From an uncultured Paenibacillus sp. (GTDB lineage: Bacteria > Bacillota > Bacilli > Paenibacillales > Paenibacillaceae), in NCBI GenBank assembly GCA_937895345.1, contig CALAWP010000092.1, positions 1 through 20,680 on the forward strand: a stretch of DNA of 20,680 nucleotides, in the 5' to 3' direction. A program made the translations under genes and the position numbers. Below, one piece after another: positions 1 through 7,870 of this stretch. Under the pieces are notes generated by a model. The model saw nothing but the letters and a program-made list of their open reading frames with translations, had not been told where the DNA came from and did not search any database. Within the stretch, counting starts at the first letter, position 1. The number at the start of each line of letters is the position of its first letter.

Positions 1-36
1 CTTCGTTATCGCCCATGTCTCAGCGGCGACTTTTAT

Positions 37-66
37 AATATATCACAGGTGCCTATCTGATTGCAA
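37..66 (-). promoter_or_regulatory. Possible promoter for a gene beyond the left edge
   Basis: On the minus strand a TTGCAA -35-like hexamer (61-66) is followed after 18 bp by TATATT (37-42). It lies just downstream of the last gene of the ECF operon and would fire leftward out of the window. The -35 matches the sigma-A consensus at 4 of 6 positions and the -10 at 5 of 6. No clear intrinsic terminator was seen between the stop codon of the preceding gene and this site. Confidence 0.3.
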
Positions 67-79
67 CACTTTTTTTAAT

Positions 80-859
80 TTATTTTTCACCGCCCTTCAT
101 AAAGGCGCTTATTCCTTCATATTCCCCAAGCTCCAGAGCCTTTTCAATCTTTTGAACGAGCTGCCCGCTTATAATATGTTCCGGCTTCACCCCGTTGATC
201 GAGATCAGATGGGTATCATTTTCTCCGTATATATTATAATGTTCCATCGCATATCCCCGCTCCACCAATAGATCATGTACTTTCGTTAACGATTTTCCAA
301 TGAAAGCAGCATCCATCTGATCCGCATGCAAGCCCATGCTCAAATTGGCCGGGATCGGCAGCGATTTGTCGAACGGCATATCCAGCTCTAAATATTCATC
401 ATATTGGCGGTTATAATTATCGTCGTACATGACGCGGACTTCTCCCCAGTCTCCGCCCGCTTCCCTTGCAATCAGCTGCCGGACGATTTCGGAATATTCC
501 CTGGACAGGCGGTCGATCGTCGTTTGCTTGCTCAATACCGCAAATTCATATTCATCCCACAATATTTCGCCTTTCCTTACCGCAATATAAAACTTTGTAT
601 CGTTGCTGCTTTTGGACGCGGCTATCGCGGTATAAGAGCCGTCCTTAAAGTTATAGCGGGCTTTGCGCTCCAGATACAAATCCATGCCGGCATAGGTCTG
701 ATCGAGATGCGTTTGAACCGCTTTGTTGGCCAAAGCCGCCGATACCGGGTTCCCGACAAAAGCGTTCGCCGCCGTCAGCACGATCCCGATCAATATAAAA
801 GCCAACGTCCCGGCCGCGATTTTCAGCCACTTTTTATGCTTTCTCTTTATCTTCCCCAT
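80..859 (-). CDS. Membrane-anchored YfjL-like protein, third gene of ECF sigma operon
   Basis: A 259-residue protein of unknown function. It has a very basic N-terminus (KIKRKHKK), one hydrophobic segment at about residues 12-33, then a long hydrophilic domain predicted to lie outside the membrane. The sequence after the membrane segment (GNPVSAALANKAVQTHL, then YNFKDGSYTA at about 69-78) resembles the YfjL-like proteins of Bacillales, which I recall rather than searched. I chose the ATG at 859 because an AAGGA-type site (870-874) precedes it; a longer reading would start at TTG 880. The gene overlaps the end of the upstream gene by 26 bp, so it belongs to the sigma factor operon. It could be a co-regulator or an envelope-stress output protein; neither role is shown by the sequence. 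Confidence 0.7.
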   Translation of the reverse strand: MGKIKRKHKKWLKIAAGTLAFILIGIVLTAANAFVGNPVSAALANKAVQTHLDQTYAGMDLYLERKARYNFKDGSYTAIAASKSSNDTKFYIAVRKGEILWDEYEFAVLSKQTTIDRLSREYSEIVRQLIAREAGGDWGEVRVMYDDNYNRQYDEYLELDMPFDKSLPIPANLSMGLHADQMDAAFIGKSLTKVHDLLVERGYAMEHYNIYGENDTHLISINGVKPEHIISGQLVQKIEKALELGEYEGISAFMKGGEK

Positions 860-1397
860 GTTCCCGCTTCTCCTTTCCAAATGCGAACTTTAACAAAAAA
901 CCGATGATCATCCCGATCATGACCAATCCTGCATAAATCAAGCTATACAGCAGAGGAGCCTGCGCCGAAAGCGACAATGACAAACCTTGCCGCAAGCTCC
1001 CGGCCATTTGCCATATATAGGAGGCGGCAAAAACGACAAGCGGCGCATACAGCTTATGGACGCTTTTGAAAGTGAATACGGTCACCGCGCCGATGAACGG
1101 CATCAGCAGCAAATTGTAAAACATGCCGAAGGAATTGGTCATCGCAATGCCGATGGCCGTGCCGATCAACAGAATCGCCGCTTGAGTAACCATGACGCTT
1201 CGGCGAATCGCCTTCATGAGACGAATGTCGTTCGGTTGGGGCTGATCGGCCGATGCGGCCGGATCGAGATGGTATTCGGTTTTTAATTGGTCATCCTGTT
1301 CCATATAGGCTTCAACGAGCCGAACGCTGTCCTCGCTGGCCACCCCGTCCTTGACGAGCGGAATCAGATCCCGAATGACATCGGGCGTTACCTTCAT
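834..1397 (-). CDS. Putative anti-sigma factor, four-helix membrane protein
   Basis: A 187-residue protein encoded immediately after an ECF sigma factor, and so a candidate anti-sigma factor that would hold the sigma factor at the membrane. The N-terminal 45 residues (VIRDLIPLVKDGVASEDSVRLVEAYMEQD) have the shape of the zinc-binding anti-sigma domain, DLLPLYxDGxxSxET...VEEHL, but carry no cysteine and have Tyr where the usual His sits. About four hydrophobic segments follow at roughly 68-86, 92-110, 117-132 and 149-170, ending in a charged tail. The ATG at 1397 overlaps the sigma stop codon as ATGA and is preceded by AGGAGGG six bases upstream. This points to translational coupling and excludes the longer reading from 1433. 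The anti-sigma role is inferred from position and the degenerate N-terminal resemblance. Confidence 0.7.
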   Translation of the reverse strand: MKVTPDVIRDLIPLVKDGVASEDSVRLVEAYMEQDDQLKTEYHLDPAASADQPQPNDIRLMKAIRRSVMVTQAAILLIGTAIGIAMTNSFGMFYNLLLMPFIGAVTVFTFKSVHKLYAPLVVFAASYIWQMAGSLRQGLSLSLSAQAPLLYSLIYAGLVMIGMIIGFLLKFAFGKEKREHGEDKEKA

Positions 1398-1882
1398 AGC
1401 AGTCCCTCCTCTTGCAGCTTCTGCTTCAGCCATTGTTTGAACCGGAATTCGATTACCCGTGCAGAGCTTCCCGATAGATGAAGAGTCTCCGCAATTTCCT
1501 CATAACTGTACCCTTCGATTCTCATGCGGACGACCTTGCGGATTCGTTCCTCCTTGCTGTCGATCAAAGCTTCGATTCGGCGGCGCAGCTCTTCCGTTAT
1601 GACCGCTTGCTCCAAGCTCCCCCCGGCATATTCGTCCAGCAATTCGGAATACGATACCGTGCTCCGCTTCTTTCTTAATTCGTCCATCCATTTACGCCTT
1701 GCAATCGAATACAGCCATGTCTTTAAGGAAGAACGGCCTTTAAACCCGTCGATGCCGCGTATGGCGCTAATAAACGTCTCGGACAGCAAATCTTCGGAAA
1801 GGGACGGATCGCGGGTCAACGAAAGCAAATACCGGTATACGTCCTGCTTATGCAAATGATACAGTTCTTCGATCGGCCTCAC
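1394..1882 (-). CDS. ECF-family RNA polymerase sigma factor
   Basis: A 162-residue sigma-70 family protein of the extracytoplasmic function group, which directs RNA polymerase to a small regulon, usually for envelope stress. Region 2 spans about residues 8-75, with the SEDLLSETF core-binding helix (29-37) and the FKGRSSLKTWLYSIARRKWMDELRKKR segment that melts and reads the -10 element. A short linker leads to region 4 at about 105-155, with the helix-turn-helix YSYEEIAETLHLSGSSARVIEFR. There is no region 1.1 or 3, as expected for an ECF. The start is GTG at 1882, behind an AAGGGGGG purine run; an in-frame ATG is not available nearby. It is the first gene of a three-gene operon and has an ECF-type promoter directly upstream, which suggests autoregulation. 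I cannot assign it to SigX, SigM, SigW or another named group. Confidence 0.93.
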   Translation of the reverse strand: MRPIEELYHLHKQDVYRYLLSLTRDPSLSEDLLSETFISAIRGIDGFKGRSSLKTWLYSIARRKWMDELRKKRSTVSYSELLDEYAGGSLEQAVITEELRRRIEALIDSKEERIRKVVRMRIEGYSYEEIAETLHLSGSSARVIEFRFKQWLKQKLQEEGLL

Positions 1883-1906
1883 TTTCCGCCCCCCTTCACC
1901 TTATTA

Positions 1907-1932
1907 GTCGCAAGAAATCCAATTTTGTTACA
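1907..1932 (-). promoter_or_regulatory. ECF-type promoter of the sigma factor operon
   Basis: On the minus strand TGTAAC (1927-1932) is followed by a 16-bp spacer and CGAC (1907-1910), with the ECF gene starting about 25 bp further on. The ECF promoter layout in Bacillus is TGAAAC or TGTAAC, 16-17 bp, then CGTA/CGTC/CGAC. The TGTAAC...CGAC form is the one described for sigma-X. The match and position support direct autoregulation of the operon. Confidence 0.65.
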
Positions 1933-1950
1933 ACGATCGAGCCATGGGAC

Positions 1951-2013
1951 AAAAAAAAGCGGACTTCCCGAGCAGCCTGTGACGATATCGCCAAAGACTG
2001 CGGGTCAGCCCGC
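1951..2013 (-). terminator. Possible terminator after the HD-GYP gene
   Basis: On the minus strand, just after the HD-GYP stop codon, there is a GC-rich hairpin GCGGG-CTGA-CCCGC (2000-2013). About 40 bases later comes a run of eight T (plus-strand A run 1951-1958) preceded by GTCCGC. The strong hairpin is not adjacent to the T run, so the exact terminating structure is uncertain; GCGGGC may pair with GTCCGC through one G-U pair. It separates the gyrA transcript from the ECF operon. Confidence 0.4.
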
Positions 2014-2032
2014 TGAATTACACCATTATAAA

Positions 2033-3115
2033 TTATGCCTGTTTCCGGACGACTTCCGTAATATGCAAATGGCGATCGATCGTCAGGTTAATAATTTGAC
2101 CGTCGACCGAAACCCAAGGCCTCGTCGGATGCGTCTGGTCGGAAAAGACGATTTCCCCGATCCGGTTGTCGCTTAGCCGTACGACCGTTCCATGATGGAA
2201 CCGGGTCACCTTGTCCACGAAGATGCGAACGTACGCCGGATCGAGCTTTCCGAAAGCGTCGCTCTGGATCTGCTCCAGAACGAGGTAAGGCGAAGCCTTT
2301 TTTCGGTAAGCTTTGTCCAACGTCATGGCATGAAAAATATCTGCGATGCCGACGATCTTGGCGTACGGGTGAATTTGCGAGGAATCGATGCCGAGCGGAT
2401 ACCCCGAACCGTCCACCTTCTCATGATGCTGCAGCGCCGACAGCTTCACGCCCTCGTTCAAAGCGGCCGCATTCTTGAGCAGCTGGTACCCGTATACCGT
2501 ATGCTTCTTCATTTCTTCCTTTTCGACCGGATTAAGAGCATCCGGCTTGAGCAGAATGGATCGGTCAACCCGAATCGTCCCGATATCCTTCAGCAGGCCG
2601 GCCAAAGCGACTTGCATCCAGTCTTTCTTGGCCAGACCGACCCATTGCGCGATTAGATACGACGTCATTGCCGAAAGCACGCTGTTATGAAGGATATAAT
2701 CCCGCTCGATGAACGGATTCGGGACAAACGTCAATATTTTGTAGCTTTCGATATGATGCAGAAGCGATTCCAGCTGGCTCCGAATATCCATCATCGGCAA
2801 GCCTTGACCGGTCACATGGGAATTGAAAATGGTTCTGAGCACTTCCACCATCTTGTTGTATTCCTGATGAATAGAGGGCAGAGGCGCTTCCGCTGCGGAG
2901 GCTGGAATCGCGCCATCCCCTTGCTCCTCCGCAGATTTGATTTCGCTGAAGCCGTTCTCGACGTTGACGCTGGTCACGAGAAAAGCGCGAAGAATGTCCT
3001 TATCTCTTTCCGTAATCACTTTTCCCTTATGCATCAAGATATTGCCCAGCGGGGTGAGGACATTGTCCCCAAGCTTATCACCTGGTTTAAGATTCGCTAC
3101 AGTTACAGTTCCCAT
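2033..3115 (-). CDS. Degenerate HD-GYP domain protein downstream of gyrA
   Basis: A 360-residue cytoplasmic protein. The N-terminal 60 residues (VANLKPGDKLGDNVLTPLGNILMHKGKVIT) resemble the segment often preceding HD-GYP domains in Bacillales. A linker of low complexity follows (61-82), and the HD-GYP domain covers about 140-345. HD-GYP enzymes hydrolyse cyclic di-GMP with a bi- or trinuclear metal centre. Here the ligands H143, H205, H230-H231, E232, GYP 238-240 and D259 are present, but the HD doublet reads K176-D177 in LLKDIGT where LLHDIGK is usual. So one metal ligand and the following lysine are replaced, and activity is doubtful. The start at 3115 is backed by a GGGGAGAGG site. The gene lies 43 bp after gyrA without a visible terminator, so it is probably cotranscribed with gyrA. 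It may act as a c-di-GMP or nucleotide sensor rather than an enzyme; this is an inference. Confidence 0.88.
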   Translation of the reverse strand: MGTVTVANLKPGDKLGDNVLTPLGNILMHKGKVITERDKDILRAFLVTSVNVENGFSEIKSAEEQGDGAIPASAAEAPLPSIHQEYNKMVEVLRTIFNSHVTGQGLPMMDIRSQLESLLHHIESYKILTFVPNPFIERDYILHNSVLSAMTSYLIAQWVGLAKKDWMQVALAGLLKDIGTIRVDRSILLKPDALNPVEKEEMKKHTVYGYQLLKNAAALNEGVKLSALQHHEKVDGSGYPLGIDSSQIHPYAKIVGIADIFHAMTLDKAYRKKASPYLVLEQIQSDAFGKLDPAYVRIFVDKVTRFHHGTVVRLSDNRIGEIVFSDQTHPTRPWVSVDGQIINLTIDRHLHITEVVRKQA

Positions 3116-3158
3116 GTGCGTCCTCTCCCCTTACGCATGATTGCCGGCTAAGCCGAAA

Positions 3159-5654
3159 TCATTGCTGCTCCGTATCGGAATCCATAATCTCATCATGCTG
3201 TTCGTCTTCATCATTGCCGGATTCGCCCTCTTCGCTGCGAGCGACGCGCGTGACGGTAGCCACCGTATCGTCGTCGCGGGTATGAATCAGTCTGACGCCT
3301 TGCGTATTTCTTCCCATGGACGAAATGCCATCCATGCTTGTGCGGATAAGCGTTCCAAGCGCGGTCATGATCATCAGGTCTTCATCGTTCTCAACGACCT
3401 TAAGCGAGACGACCGGACCGTTCTTTTCGGTCACGTTCAATGTCTTGATACCTTTGCCGCCGCGTCCTTGTATCCGGTATTCGCTTACCGGCGTACGCTT
3501 CCCGTACCCTTTCGAAGTGACGATCAGCACGTCCTTGTCCGGAATGACGACGTCCATGTCAATGACCGTGTCTCCGTCATCCAGACCGATCCCCTTCACG
3601 CCGGTTGCCGAACGTCCCATGGAACGTACGTCTCCTTCCGGAAAGCGGATGGACATGCCGTGAGCGGTGCCCATAATGATTTCCTGATTGCCGTCGGTCA
3701 GCTTCACGCCGATCAGATCGTCGTCCTCGCGAAGCGAAATCGCGATGAGGCCAACCTTGCGGATATTGGCATAATCGTCCAAAGGCGTCTTCTTCACAAC
3801 GCCTTGCCTTGTCGCAAAGAACAAATAATGCTCGGCGTCGAATTCCTTCACCGGAATAACCGCATTGATCGTTTCGCCTTGCTCGATTTGGATCAGGTTG
3901 ATGATCGGCGTTCCGCGCGCGGTCCGGCTCAGATCCGGAATCTCATAGGCTTTCAGCCGGTATACCTTACCTTTGTTCGTAAAGAACAGCAAGTAATGAT
4001 GCGTATTGGATACGAACAAATGTTCCACGAAGTCATTTTCCTTCGTATCCATGCCGACGACGCCTTTGCCGCCGCGCTTCTGGCTGCGGTAGGTCGTGAC
4101 GGGCAGGCGCTTGATATAACCGGTATGGGTGATGGAAATGATCACGTCCTCGCGCGGAATCAAATCCTCATCCAATATTTCTTCGTCGCTGGCCGTAATT
4201 TCGGTGCGGCGTTCGTCGCCGAAGCGGTCTCTGATTTCTTCCAGCTCCGTGCTGATAATATCGAGCACCAGCTGCTCGTCGGCCAAAATGGCTCTATATT
4301 CGGCGATCTTCGATTGAAGCTCCGCATATTCGGCTTCAATCTTGTCGCGTTCCAGGCCGGTCAGACGCTGCAAGCGCATATCCAGAATCGCTTGCGCCTG
4401 CTCGTACGTAAGCGCAAATCTGGAAATCAGCCCGTCGCGGGCTTCGTCCGCCGTCTGCGATGCGCGGATCAGCGCGATCACTTCGTCCAGATGGTCGAGA
4501 GCGATACGCAAACCTTCCAGAATATGGGCGCGTGCCAAAGCTTTCTTCAGATCGAATTCCGTACGGCGGCGAATAACGATGATCTGATGCTGCAAATAAT
4601 GATACAGCATGTCGCGCAGATTGAGCGTCTTCGGTTCGCCGTCCACCAGCGCCAGCATGTTGATGCCGAAATTCGCCTGAAGCTGCGTTTGCTTATATAA
4701 ATTGTTCAATACGACGTTCGGATTGACGTCGCGGCGCAGCTCAATGACGATGCGCATGCCGTTGCGGTCGGATTCGTCCCGCAGGTCGGTAATGCCGTCG
4801 ATCTTCTTCTCGCGGACCAGCTCCGCGATTTTCTCGATCAAGCGAGCCTTAATGACCTGATATGGCAGCTCATGCACGAGAATCCGGGCTTTGCCGTTGA
4901 TCTCCTCAATCGTCGCCCTGGCTCTCATCGTGACCGATCCTCTTCCGGTCAAATACGCCTGGCGGATGCCGTGACGGCCCATGACGAACGCAGCCGTCGG
5001 GAAATCGGGCCCCTTCACGTACTCCATCAATTCCAAAGGCGTAATTTCCGGATTGCGGATCAGCGCCTGAACTCCGTCGATGACCTCATTCAAGTTATGA
5101 GGCGGAATATTGGTGGCCATGCCTACGGCAATGCCCGTAACGCCGTTGACGAGCAAGTTCGGGAACCGCGACGGCAGTACCGCCGGCTCCTGCTCCTCAC
5201 CGTCGTAGTTCGGTATAAAATCGATCGTTTCTTTGTTGATGTCCCGCAGCAGCTCCATGGCGATCTTGGAAAGCCTGGCTTCCGTATAACGCATGGCTGC
5301 GGCCATATCGCCGTCGATGGAGCCGAAGTTTCCGTGTCCGTCGACCAGCATGTAGCGCATGGAGAAATCTTGCGCCATCCGGACCATCGACTCGTATACG
5401 GCGGAATCGCCGTGCGGATGGTACTTGCCGATTACTTCCCCTACGATTCTGGCCGATTTCTTGTACGGCTTGTCCGGAGACATGCCGAGATCGGACATGG
5501 CATACAGGATGCGCCGATGCACCGGCTTCAGCCCGTCCCGCACGTCCGGCAAGGCGCGGCTGACGATGATGCTCATCGCGTAATCCATAAAGGAATCGCG
5601 CATTTCCGTGCCGATATCACGGTCCGTAATTGATTTTCGTTGTTCTTCCGCCAT
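3159..5654 (-). CDS. gyrA: DNA gyrase subunit A
   Basis: An 831-residue subunit of the A2B2 type II topoisomerase that introduces negative supercoils; it cuts and rejoins DNA and wraps it through its C-terminal domain. The breakage-reunion domain holds the catalytic Tyr123 in AAMRYTEARLS. The quinolone-determining segment GDSAVYESMVR carries Ser84 and Glu88, the usual susceptible residues. The C-terminal beta-pinwheel domain includes the GyrA-box-like QKRGGKG, in which one Arg of the usual QRRGGKG is Lys, and ends in an acidic tail (EDEQHDEIMDSDTEQQ). Start ATG 5654 is preceded by AGGGAGGT. Unlike the tight gyrBA arrangement of some relatives, a terminator and a separate promoter lie between gyrB and gyrA, giving gyrA its own long leader. 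Confidence 0.99.
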   Translation of the reverse strand: MAEEQRKSITDRDIGTEMRDSFMDYAMSIIVSRALPDVRDGLKPVHRRILYAMSDLGMSPDKPYKKSARIVGEVIGKYHPHGDSAVYESMVRMAQDFSMRYMLVDGHGNFGSIDGDMAAAMRYTEARLSKIAMELLRDINKETIDFIPNYDGEEQEPAVLPSRFPNLLVNGVTGIAVGMATNIPPHNLNEVIDGVQALIRNPEITPLELMEYVKGPDFPTAAFVMGRHGIRQAYLTGRGSVTMRARATIEEINGKARILVHELPYQVIKARLIEKIAELVREKKIDGITDLRDESDRNGMRIVIELRRDVNPNVVLNNLYKQTQLQANFGINMLALVDGEPKTLNLRDMLYHYLQHQIIVIRRRTEFDLKKALARAHILEGLRIALDHLDEVIALIRASQTADEARDGLISRFALTYEQAQAILDMRLQRLTGLERDKIEAEYAELQSKIAEYRAILADEQLVLDIISTELEEIRDRFGDERRTEITASDEEILDEDLIPREDVIISITHTGYIKRLPVTTYRSQKRGGKGVVGMDTKENDFVEHLFVSNTHHYLLFFTNKGKVYRLKAYEIPDLSRTARGTPIINLIQIEQGETINAVIPVKEFDAEHYLFFATRQGVVKKTPLDDYANIRKVGLIAISLREDDDLIGVKLTDGNQEIIMGTAHGMSIRFPEGDVRSMGRSATGVKGIGLDDGDTVIDMDVVIPDKDVLIVTSKGYGKRTPVSEYRIQGRGGKGIKTLNVTEKNGPVVSLKVVENDEDLMIMTALGTLIRTSMDGISSMGRNTQGVRLIHTRDDDTVATVTRVARSEEGESGNDEDEQHDEIMDSDTEQQ

Positions 5655-5793
5655 GCTTTACCTCCCTGACTTTCTCTATCCGGCTGTATCAAATAAATGC
5701 CAATATATGACTTTCAAATGTAAGCAAAACGATAAGACGCAACTTGCGATGCACGATTCCAAAAACAAGGCTGTCACTTACCAGTGTTGCCAT

Positions 5794-5826
5794 GCCGGCA
5801 CCTTCTATATCATAAGTACTGCCGGC
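5794..5826 (-). repeat. Inverted repeat at the start of the gyrA leader
   Basis: A perfect 7-bp inverted repeat GCCGGCA (5794-5800) / TGCCGGC (5820-5826) flanks a 19-base AT-rich loop. It begins within about 14 bp downstream of the gyrA -10 element, so it covers the likely transcription start and the first bases of the leader. It has no T run and so is not an obvious terminator. It could be a repressor operator or a 5' RNA hairpin that stabilises the message. Confidence 0.5.
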
Positions 5827-5839
5827 AGCCCCAACTTTT

Positions 5840-5868
5840 ATTATACCATTCATTCCATAGTCTGTCTT
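5840..5868 (-). promoter_or_regulatory. gyrA promoter with extended -10
   Basis: On the minus strand TGGTATAAT gives a perfect sigma-A -10 (5840-5845) with an extended TGn element. AAGACA (5863-5868) is the -35 at 17 bp. The predicted start leaves a leader of roughly 180 bases before the gyrA ATG. It sits directly after the gyrB terminator, so gyrA is expected to be transcribed independently of gyrB. Confidence 0.75.
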
Positions 5869-5885
5869 GCGAAAACAAGCGCTGT

Positions 5886-5918
5886 AAGGAAAAGCAGCCG
5901 TTACCCGTGAACGGCTGC
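5886..5918 (-). terminator. Intrinsic terminator of gyrB
   Basis: A perfect 9-bp stem (plus-strand arms 5894-5902 and 5910-5918) with a 7-base loop is followed on the minus strand by TTTTCCTT. It begins 8 bases after the gyrB stop codon and closes the dnaN-yaaA-recF-remB-gyrB transcript. Confidence 0.85.
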
Positions 5919-5926
5919 CGTACTTG

Positions 5927-7834
5927 CTATATATCGAGATTCGCGTATTTGGCGTATTTCTGAATAAAATCCCGGCGCGGCTCGACGTTGTCCCCCATCA
6001 GCGTATCGAAGATCGTATCGGCTTCCATCGCGTCTTGAATCGATACTTGAAGCATCGAGCGGCTTTCCGGATCCATCGTCGTCTCCCACAGCTGTGTGGC
6101 GTCCATTTCGCCAAGGCCTTTGTAGCGCTGAATGTTGACTTTAGCGCCTTCGCCGAATTCCTCGATCACCTTGTCGCGCTCCTTCTCCGTCAAGGCATAA
6201 CGAACCACCTTGTTCCGCTCCAGCTTGAAGAGAGGCGGCTGCGCGATGTAGACGTATCCCGCTTCGATGATCTGCCGCATGTAGCGGTAGAAGAACGTCA
6301 GCAGCAGCGTGCGGATATGCGCGCCGTCGACGTCGGCGTCGGTCATAATAATGATCTTGTGATAACGCGCCTTCGAGATATCGAAGTCGTCGCCGATGCC
6401 GGTGCCCAGCGCGGTAATGATGGCCCGAATTTCCGCATTGCCGAGAATTTTGTCCAGACGGGCTTTCTCGACGTTCAAAATTTTGCCCCGCAGCGGCAGG
6501 ATCGCCTGGAAGTGACGGTCACGGCCCTGCTTGGCGGAACCGCCCGCGGAATCGCCTTCGACGATATACAGTTCGCTGATGGAGGCGTCCTTGGAGGAAC
6601 AATCCGCCAGCTTGCCCGGCAGCGATCCTACATCCAGCGCGCTCTTGCGGCGGGTCAGCTCGCGCGCCTTGCGCGCCGCTTCCCTGGCGCGGGACGCCTG
6701 CAGCCCTTTTTCCACCACGCGGCGGGAAATGCTCGGATTCTCGTCGAGATACTCCTGCAGCTTCTCTGCAAAAAACGATTCCACGATGCCGCGAACCTCG
6801 CTGTTGCCCAGCTTCGTCTTCGTCTGTCCTTCGAACTGCGGATCCGGAATTTTGACGGAAATGATCGCCGTCAGCCCTTCGCGCACGTCGTCGCCCGACA
6901 GGTTCGCGTTGCTGTCCTTGATCATGCCCGACTTCCGGGCGTAATCGTTGATGATGCGCGTCAGCGCGCTCTTGAAGCCGGATTCGTGCGTGCCGCCTTC
7001 ATGCGTATTGATATTGTTGGCAAATGAATAAATATTTTCGGTATAGCTGTCGTTGTACTGAAGTGCAATCTCGACCTGAATATGGTCCTTCGACCCTTCC
7101 ACGTAAATCGGCATCTCGTGCAGCGGCTCCCGGTTGCGGTTCAAATATTTGACGAATTCGATAATGCCTCCGTCATATTTGAACGAATTGGTCACATTCG
7201 TGCGCTCGTCCGTCAGCACGATTTCGATGCCCTTGTTTAAGAACGCAAGCTCGCGAATGCGCGATTGAAGCGTTTCATATTCGTAAACGGTCGTGTCCGT
7301 AAATATTTCCGGATCCGGCTGGAACGTCGTCTTAGTGCCCGTATCCTCAGCTTCGCCGACAACGCGAACATCGTATTGCGGTACGCCGCGGCGGTATTCC
7401 TGTTCGAAGATTTTCCCTTCGCGCTTGACCTGCACCTTCACGTGCTCGGACAGCGCGTTCACGACGGAAACGCCGACGCCGTGCAGGCCGCCGGACACTT
7501 TGTAGCCTTCTCCGCCGAATTTGCCGCCCGCATGAAGCACGGTCATGACGACCTCAAGCGTCGACTTCTGCAGCTTGGCGTTCATCCCGACCGGAATGCC
7601 GCGACCATTGTCGATGACGGTGATGCTGTTATTCTCATGAACGATAACTTCGATCTTCGTGCAATAGCCGGCGAGCGCTTCGTCAATGCTGTTGTCGACG
7701 ACTTCCCAGACCAGATGATGAAGACCTTTGCCGCTGGTGGAGCCGATGTACATCCCCGGACGTTTGCGGACGGCCTCCAACCCTTCGAGAACCTGTATCT
7801 GACTTTCGTCATACGTATGCTGTTCCAAAGACAT
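5927..7834 (-). CDS. gyrB: DNA gyrase subunit B
   Basis: A 635-residue ATPase subunit of DNA gyrase, partner of GyrA. The GHKL ATPase domain shows LVWEVVDNSIDEA with catalytic Glu44 and Mg-binding Asn48, DNGRGIP with Asp75, and the ATP-lid GGLHGVGVSVVNALS. The TOPRIM domain carries Glu426 in EGDSAGGSAKQGRDR and the acidic triad in MTDADVDG (Asp499, Asp501, Asp503). The C-terminal part has QRYKGLGEM, which contacts GyrA. The start ATG 7834 has GAGAGGAG upstream at a slightly long spacing of about 12 bases. It lies 36 bp after remB and is the last gene of the dnaN operon, ending at a clear terminator. Confidence 0.99.
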   Translation of the reverse strand: MSLEQHTYDESQIQVLEGLEAVRKRPGMYIGSTSGKGLHHLVWEVVDNSIDEALAGYCTKIEVIVHENNSITVIDNGRGIPVGMNAKLQKSTLEVVMTVLHAGGKFGGEGYKVSGGLHGVGVSVVNALSEHVKVQVKREGKIFEQEYRRGVPQYDVRVVGEAEDTGTKTTFQPDPEIFTDTTVYEYETLQSRIRELAFLNKGIEIVLTDERTNVTNSFKYDGGIIEFVKYLNRNREPLHEMPIYVEGSKDHIQVEIALQYNDSYTENIYSFANNINTHEGGTHESGFKSALTRIINDYARKSGMIKDSNANLSGDDVREGLTAIISVKIPDPQFEGQTKTKLGNSEVRGIVESFFAEKLQEYLDENPSISRRVVEKGLQASRAREAARKARELTRRKSALDVGSLPGKLADCSSKDASISELYIVEGDSAGGSAKQGRDRHFQAILPLRGKILNVEKARLDKILGNAEIRAIITALGTGIGDDFDISKARYHKIIIMTDADVDGAHIRTLLLTFFYRYMRQIIEAGYVYIAQPPLFKLERNKVVRYALTEKERDKVIEEFGEGAKVNIQRYKGLGEMDATQLWETTMDPESRSMLQVSIQDAMEADTIFDTLMGDNVEPRRDFIQKYAKYANLDI

Positions 7835-7870
7835 GTAAGTTCACTGCTCCTCTCAACTGCTCATTGCCAA

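Noticed and set aside
3141..4700. A 519-codon open frame on the plus strand
   Set aside because: It lies wholly opposite gyrA (and its start), has no ribosome binding site or recognisable domain, and long antisense frames are expected in GC-rich coding sequence.
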